The position numbers and the translations under genes are program-made. The notes beneath the pieces were generated by a model. It did not search any database and was not told the origin of the DNA. It worked only from the letters and a program-made list of their open reading frames with translations. A DNA stretch of 15,920 nt from Nitrososphaera sp. (lineage in GTDB: Archaea > Thermoproteota > Nitrososphaeria > Nitrososphaerales > Nitrososphaeraceae), in NCBI GenBank assembly GCA_025929855.1, contig JAICPK010000003.1, positions 1 through 15,920 on the forward strand, read 5' to 3'. Shown piece by piece: positions 12,569 to 15,920 of this stretch; the first letter of the stretch is position 1; each line of letters opens with the position of its first letter.

Positions 12569-13462
12569 ATGCGCACTATAACTGTCGGCATTCCTTCATA
12601 CAATGAAAGGCAAAACATAGTAAACCTCTTACGGGCAATTGAAGAGCAACATACACCGATATTTGAAGTACTTATTTCAGATGATTCATCTGACAATACG
12701 CCTAGCCTTGTGCACAATTTCGCAGAGCGTTCATTGCTTGACATCCAACTTTTCCACCATGATACAAGAAGGGGAGCCGCAGCTGCATGGAATGAAATTC
12801 TTCAAAGAGCGGCTGGTGACATAATAGTTCTTTATGATGCCGATACGATTCCTCATCCGTCCTGCACCGAGCAACTTACATCACACATTCAAGGAAATGT
12901 TGGAATCTGTGCATCAAACTCTCAGCCGGTCCAGGCAGCAGGCATAGCTGGCAGGGCGTCTGTATTCATCTCAAAATGGCTCAGATCTGTGAGGCTAGCA
13001 GGGCTATCTCAGTACACGGTGATGGGCAGGGCACTTGCCATTAACTCTAGTGAAGCTAAAAAAATAGAAATACCAACTAACATAATCGCAATTGATCTTT
13101 ATATGCAGTGCAAGGTTCTTGAAATGGGCCTGGATGTAATTTACAATGATAGTGCAATAGTATATTTTAAACCTGCTAATAATATACACGATCTAGCATC
13201 GCAGGTGATGAGGGCAGTCAACGGGCACAAGCAGTTAGAGGACTATGTCGCCTCATGTGGCATTGGCTTGCCACGACAAGTAGCAATTGTCCATGCAGTA
13301 ATGAATGTTGCCAAAGATCCACTTGGCGCCCTGTCAGTTACAATAGGATATTCAATGATACCATACTGCAGATCAAGACTTGAGCACACTGACACAGCGA
13401 AGTGGCACACTGCCGCAAGCTCTAAAACCATAGACTATCAGCAACTGAAGACAAGGTTATGA
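12569..13462 (+). CDS. Family 2 glycosyltransferase
   Basis: A 297-residue GT-A enzyme that transfers a sugar from a nucleotide donor, probably at the inner membrane face. TVGIPSYNERQNI opens the domain, ISDDSSDNTPSLV holds the nucleotide-binding aspartates, and VLYDADTIPHPS contains the metal-binding DxD (D90-A91-D92). A later acidic site may be IAIDLYMQCKVLEMG. No clear membrane helix is present; the segment near 240-270 is mildly hydrophobic. Acceptor and sugar cannot be told, and no polysaccharide or N-glycan genes sit nearby, so it looks like an orphan transferase. ATG 12569 is supported by the strong Shine-Dalgarno. It is followed after 63 bases by corA, which has its own TATA-like box. 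Confidence 0.85.
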   Translation: MRTITVGIPSYNERQNIVNLLRAIEEQHTPIFEVLISDDSSDNTPSLVHNFAERSLLDIQLFHHDTRRGAAAAWNEILQRAAGDIIVLYDADTIPHPSCTEQLTSHIQGNVGICASNSQPVQAAGIAGRASVFISKWLRSVRLAGLSQYTVMGRALAINSSEAKKIEIPTNIIAIDLYMQCKVLEMGLDVIYNDSAIVYFKPANNIHDLASQVMRAVNGHKQLEDYVASCGIGLPRQVAIVHAVMNVAKDPLGALSVTIGYSMIPYCRSRLEHTDTAKWHTAASSKTIDYQQLKTRL

Positions 13463-13473
13463 CAGCTGAAACA

Positions 13474-13485
13474 CTTTTTTATAAC
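13474..13485 (+). promoter_or_regulatory. TATA-like box upstream of corA
   Basis: CTTTTTTATAAC is centred about 46 bases before ATG 13526, predicting a leader of about 20 bases that contains GAGAAGG (13511-13517), a Shine-Dalgarno eight bases before the start. The same T tract could also end the glycosyltransferase transcript. Confidence 0.4.
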
Positions 13486-13525
13486 TGCAAGCTTTTGTAA
13501 CGAAACAAGTGAGAAGGATTTACTG

Positions 13526-14488
13526 ATGTCTGAAGTGAAAAGGCAGTTTGAGACAATCACCAGTAACGGGGTGCTGTGGATAAATATACAAAAGCCAACA
13601 TTTGCGGACGTTAATGCTCTTGGGCAGAAGTACCCGTTCCACAGGCTCAACCTCGAAGATTGTCTATCCAAGATCCAGATCCCTAAGATTGACCGGTATG
13701 AAAATCACATCTTTACTATTCTGCATTTTCCTACGCCAGACAAGGAAAAGGGTTTCCTCTTTAGCCAGCTTGCCATCTTTATGGGGACCGATTATCTCGT
13801 GACAATCCACCAGGGAGACCTGAAAGCACTTCAAGAGCTTTTCAACATGTGCAAGAGCGATGAAAAGCAAAAGCAAGCAATAATGGGTAGGTCGTCAGGC
13901 TATCTGCTCCACAAGATAATTGATACACTGGTGGATGATCTCCTCCACATTCTGATGAAGGTTGTAGGCAACATAGACGATATTGAGGACAGTGTATTTG
14001 ACGAGCAAATATCGATCCCACGCCAGATATCTCTTTTGAGAAGGGAGATAACAACCTTAAGAAGAATAGTCTTCCCACTCCGCAGGACGGTAGTTGAACT
14101 GTCTAAGGATGTGCAGCGCTTTTCGAGAGAAGATCTTGCTCCCTATTTCAAAGATGTGCAAGATCACATCGAAAAGGTGTACGAAGCTTTGGAAGAGGCA
14201 AAGGAAACAGTAGAGATCTACAAGGACACGGACTATATGCTCAGCCAAGAAAAAACCAACAAAATATTGGGCGTGCTAACAATAGTATTCACGCTATCGA
14301 TTCCAGCTACAGTCATTGGCACATTCTATGGCATGAACATCAATCTGCCAGGAGGATCAGAAACGGAGTCTTGGACTCGGCTAGGACCTTACACTGCTTT
14401 GATATTTGTTTTGGTCGTTTCGTCGATTTCTGCCCTACTTATGATATTGTATTTCCGAAGGCTTGGATGGTTAGGATCAACAAGGTAA
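13526..14488 (+). CDS. corA: CorA-family magnesium/divalent cation transporter
   Basis: A 320-residue protein that forms a pentameric membrane channel for Mg2+ (some relatives carry Co2+, Ni2+ or Zn2+). The long N-terminal cytoplasmic domain (about 1-240) ends in the charged stalk helix. Two C-terminal membrane helices follow: about 245-268 (KILGVLTIVFTLSIPATVIG) and 289-312 (YTALIFVLVVSSISALLMIL). The signature YGMN (GMN from 269) ends the first helix, and the loop INLPGGSETES follows. The basic C-terminus (YFRRLGWLGSTR) is typical. Length and order match the family. Ion selectivity cannot be read from the sequence. No M-box-like riboswitch is visible in the short leader. Confidence 0.93.
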   Translation: MSEVKRQFETITSNGVLWINIQKPTFADVNALGQKYPFHRLNLEDCLSKIQIPKIDRYENHIFTILHFPTPDKEKGFLFSQLAIFMGTDYLVTIHQGDLKALQELFNMCKSDEKQKQAIMGRSSGYLLHKIIDTLVDDLLHILMKVVGNIDDIEDSVFDEQISIPRQISLLRREITTLRRIVFPLRRTVVELSKDVQRFSREDLAPYFKDVQDHIEKVYEALEEAKETVEIYKDTDYMLSQEKTNKILGVLTIVFTLSIPATVIGTFYGMNINLPGGSETESWTRLGPYTALIFVLVVSSISALLMILYFRRLGWLGSTR

Positions 14489-14565
14489 CCATGAATATTC
14501 GATAGTTGCTATTTACCTAATAGAATGAGACTAGGTATTTGATGATGGAAAAACAGAGAATTTTT

Positions 14566-14856
14566 TTACTTTATCGCAGCGCTCAGACCTTTCTTCAGGT
14601 CTTCGAAGTTCATTACTGGTTGGACCTCCACTCTTGCACCCATCTCAAAGAATGGTTCCGCGATGGCTGGCATCATATCTGCAGATGGCATGTCTATAAC
14701 GAAAGTGCCACTTCTTTCCCCATTTAAGGAGGTAAAGTATGCTGCTTCAGCTTTGTTACTTTCTATGAAACCTTGTATATTTTTAATAAAGTTTGGGTCT
14801 TTGACAGCCCTATTTCCTGCTTCAGTTGGAAAGATTGCACGAACAAGGACTCGCAT
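14566..14856 (-). CDS. Small conserved protein of unknown function
   Basis: A 96-residue soluble protein. MRVLVRAIFPTEAGN begins a predicted beta strand, AAYFTSLNGERSGTFVIDM gives central strands, and PAIAEPFFEMGARVEVQPVM followed by FEDLKKGL ends it. The beta-alpha-beta order and length suggest a ferredoxin-like (dimeric alpha-beta barrel) fold. Very similar small proteins occur in actinobacteria and other soil prokaryotes as uncharacterised proteins, as far as I recall; function unknown. ATG 14856 is supported by a TATA box ending 19 bases upstream and centred 28 bases away. It is divergent from the exported protein. Confidence 0.85.
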   Translation of the reverse strand: MRVLVRAIFPTEAGNRAVKDPNFIKNIQGFIESNKAEAAYFTSLNGERSGTFVIDMPSADMMPAIAEPFFEMGARVEVQPVMNFEDLKKGLSAAIK

Positions 14857-14874
14857 TTTCAGTCCATTTTACTG

Positions 14875-14890
14875 TTAATATTATAAATAA
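14875..14890 (-). promoter_or_regulatory. TATA box of the 96-residue protein gene
   Basis: TTATTTATAATATTAA on the minus strand contains TTTATAAT centred about 28 bases before ATG 14856, indicating a nearly leaderless transcript. Confidence 0.6.
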
Positions 14891-14992
14891 GGAGTTTGCA
14901 GTTGTAAAAATTTCAGCATCATAGATATAAAAAATAAAAGACTGGCTGAACGCCTTTTCTTCTTTATCTCCTTCAATTTAGCAAGAGGGAAT

Positions 14993-15003
14993 TCTTTTAT
15001 CAA
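14993..15003 (+). promoter_or_regulatory. TATA-like box of the exported protein gene
   Basis: TCTTTTATCAA is centred about 29 bases before ATG 15027. It supports that ATG over the GTG at 15012, which lies upstream of the predicted transcription start. Confidence 0.5.
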
Positions 15004-15026
15004 TAGTATTCGTGCTTGGAAGCGAG

Positions 15027-15584
15027 ATGAAACATCATCCCAACAAAAACACAAATAATAACTCTACAGTAAGAGCAGCGGCTTATGTCACCTTAGCAAC
15101 AACATTAATCCTCCTTGGGGGTACTGCAAATGTTATTGCACCTTTGTCACTACAGTCAGCAGAAGCACAAAGATTCATAGATTCAGAGAGCGATTTTGCA
15201 GTAGAACCAAAAGCTCCAATGGCAGTATCTCAAAATGGCAACAACGTCTACATAGTATGGTGGACTAACCAATCAGGTAATTGGGAAGTAATGTTTAGAC
15301 CTTCTACAGATAGTGGACAGACATTTGATGACAAAATTAACCTAAGCAACTCTACTGATACTGAATCACAAAATGCAGAGATAGTAGCTTTTGGGAATAT
15401 CGTGTACGTATCATGGTGGGAAACAAATCCAGAAAATGGGTCTAGCGACTCTATGCTAAGAGTATCAACTGACAGAGGACAGACGTTTGGTCCTGTGGTG
15501 ATGCTTGGTATGAATGGAACAATAAGTACAACTGATGGTAATAATACTACTGGCGCTGGAGCACATGCACAACATCTACAATAA
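15027..15584 (+). CDS. Exported protein with two Asp-box (BNR-like) repeats
   Basis: A 185-residue protein. A basic N-terminus is followed by a hydrophobic stretch (about 17-40, AAAYVTLATTLILLGG) and an AEAQ cleavage-like site near 45-48, so it is probably secreted or anchored by an uncleaved signal. The mature part repeats a unit of about 55 residues: NVYIVWWTNQSGN...STDSGQTF (93-100) and IVYVSWWETNPENG...STDRGQTF (147-154). These are Asp-boxes, the hairpin signature of sialidase-like propellers, but no sialidase catalytic arginines or tyrosine are evident. Two units cannot close a six- or seven-blade propeller. At least five N-x-S/T sites suggest surface glycosylation. The tail (ISTTDGNNTTGAGAHAQ) is low complexity. 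Adhesion or a cell-surface role is a guess. Confidence 0.8.
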   Translation: MKHHPNKNTNNNSTVRAAAYVTLATTLILLGGTANVIAPLSLQSAEAQRFIDSESDFAVEPKAPMAVSQNGNNVYIVWWTNQSGNWEVMFRPSTDSGQTFDDKINLSNSTDTESQNAEIVAFGNIVYVSWWETNPENGSSDSMLRVSTDRGQTFGPVVMLGMNGTISTTDGNNTTGAGAHAQHLQ

Positions 15585-15769
15585 CAAGAGTAGCAAAAAT
15601 AATGGTTTCTTGTGATTGACTAAACTTGCTCTCTTTACTAGTCTACCTCTCTTTTCTTTTGTTATTCTTCCTCATACCTCTTCTTCTAGCAGTCTAGATA
15701 ACATCTACTGTCACATCTGCTATGCTATAGTAAATAATCTGCTCCTCAGAATTTGAGTAGAAGGAGAAA
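15585..15769. other. Pyrimidine-rich intergenic stretch, probable transcript end
   Basis: No gene is visible. From about 15627 to 15690 the + strand is almost all C and T with several short T runs, which fits archaeal U-tract termination of the exported-protein transcript. Then comes TATAGTAAATAATC (15725-15738), a TATA-like box, and AAGGAG (15761-15766), a Shine-Dalgarno-like site, both directed at ATG 15770. Confidence 0.4.
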
Positions 15770-15898
15770 ATGGCAACGATGATGATGATGATGATGGCTA
15801 CGATAAGTTATTGTGGTGGAATGACGAGCTCGCTGCAGAATTTGCAGCAGCTGAGAAAAACAACAAGAAAAGGAAGAAGTGCCCACTACCTTAGATAG
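15770..15898 (+). pseudogene. Short Asp-repeat gene, probably frame-disrupted
   Basis: ATG 15770, with AAGGAG four bases before it and a TATA-like box about 38 bases upstream, opens a 42-codon frame. That frame reads six Met in a row through a GAT repeat and is unlike a normal protein. The frame shifted by one base (from 15757 to the TAG at 15892-15894) reads GNDDDDDDGYDKLLWWNDEL, then AAEFAAAEKNNKKRKKCPLP. It is far more protein-like, with an acidic run, a WWNDEL helix start and a basic tail, but it has no ATG, GTG or TTG after the TGA at 15754-15756. A single-base indel, a sequencing error or a frameshift near the start would join signals and frame. The family is not recognised. Confidence 0.35.
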
Positions 15899-15920
15899 TT
15901 ATTTTGTTAAGAACAAAAAA

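Noticed and set aside
13004..13189. Minus-strand frame inside the glycosyltransferase gene
   Set aside because: A shadow of the well-supported glycosyltransferase, with biased Tyr/Ile/Phe composition.
14485..14519. AGGTAA...TTACCT inverted repeat at the end of corA
   Set aside because: The arms are only six bases with a 23-base loop and no T tract follows, so a terminator call is not supported.
1..15920. A mobile element, defence island or CRISPR system
   Set aside because: I found no transposase, integrase, terminal inverted repeats with target duplication, repeat-spacer array or defence gene. The tRNA is not flanked by an integrated element with a duplicated tRNA end within the window.

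Overview
The window looks like chromosomal DNA from an ammonia-oxidising archaeon or close relative (Nitrososphaerota, formerly Thaumarchaeota; a soil-type Nitrososphaerales is my best guess). The evidence is an archaeal/eukaryote-type ribosomal protein L15e, a eukaryote-like alpha2 glycyl-tRNA synthetase, an alanine aminotransferase and a zinc alcohol dehydrogenase resembling those of Pyrococcus and Sulfolobus, and a tRNA-Tyr with C1-G72 and archaeal-type introns. Many genes also have a TATA box 25-30 nt before the start codon with little or no leader, often with GTG or TTG starts. The species assignment is inference.

Layout. 1-138: 3' end of an unidentified + gene cut by the edge. 139-502: no convincing gene. 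503-934 (-): small protein with an eight-ligand Cys/His zinc module. 1096-2568 (-): GlyRS, divergent from an alanine-aminotransferase-like enzyme (2685-3866, +). 3943-5369 (-): serA followed by L15e as a two-gene unit. 5370-5751: AT-rich spacer with a tandem 12-bp repeat. 5752-6156 (+): PUA-like hypothetical. 6217-7608 (+): fumarase/aspartase-family lyase, tail to tail with a four-helix membrane protein (7605-7976, -). 8070-9122 (+): zinc alcohol dehydrogenase. 9341-9847 (+): acidic coiled-coil protein. 9868-11259 (-): aldehyde dehydrogenase of succinate-semialdehyde dehydrogenase type. 11305-11468 (-): tRNA-Tyr(GUA) apparently split by two introns. 11509-12462 (-): divergent HemB-like protein. 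12569-13462 (+): family 2 glycosyltransferase. 13526-14488 (+): CorA transporter. 14566-14856 (-): small conserved protein. 15027-15584 (+): exported protein with two Asp-boxes. 15585-15920: pyrimidine tract and an Asp-repeat reading frame lacking a usable start.

Most genes are housekeeping: translation (GlyRS, tRNA-Tyr, L15e), amino-acid and C4 metabolism (AlaAT-like, SerA, fumarase/aspartase, ADH, ALDH), tetrapyrrole synthesis and magnesium uptake. Mostly each gene or pair has its own promoter, so this is not one operon. I see no CRISPR array, insertion sequence, integrase or clear defence system. The most unusual items are the tRNA-Tyr with a second intron in its T-loop, the divergent HemB-like protein, the zinc-module protein, and the two-Asp-box exported protein with its odd downstream reading frame. 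I did not find a clearly new multi-gene system.
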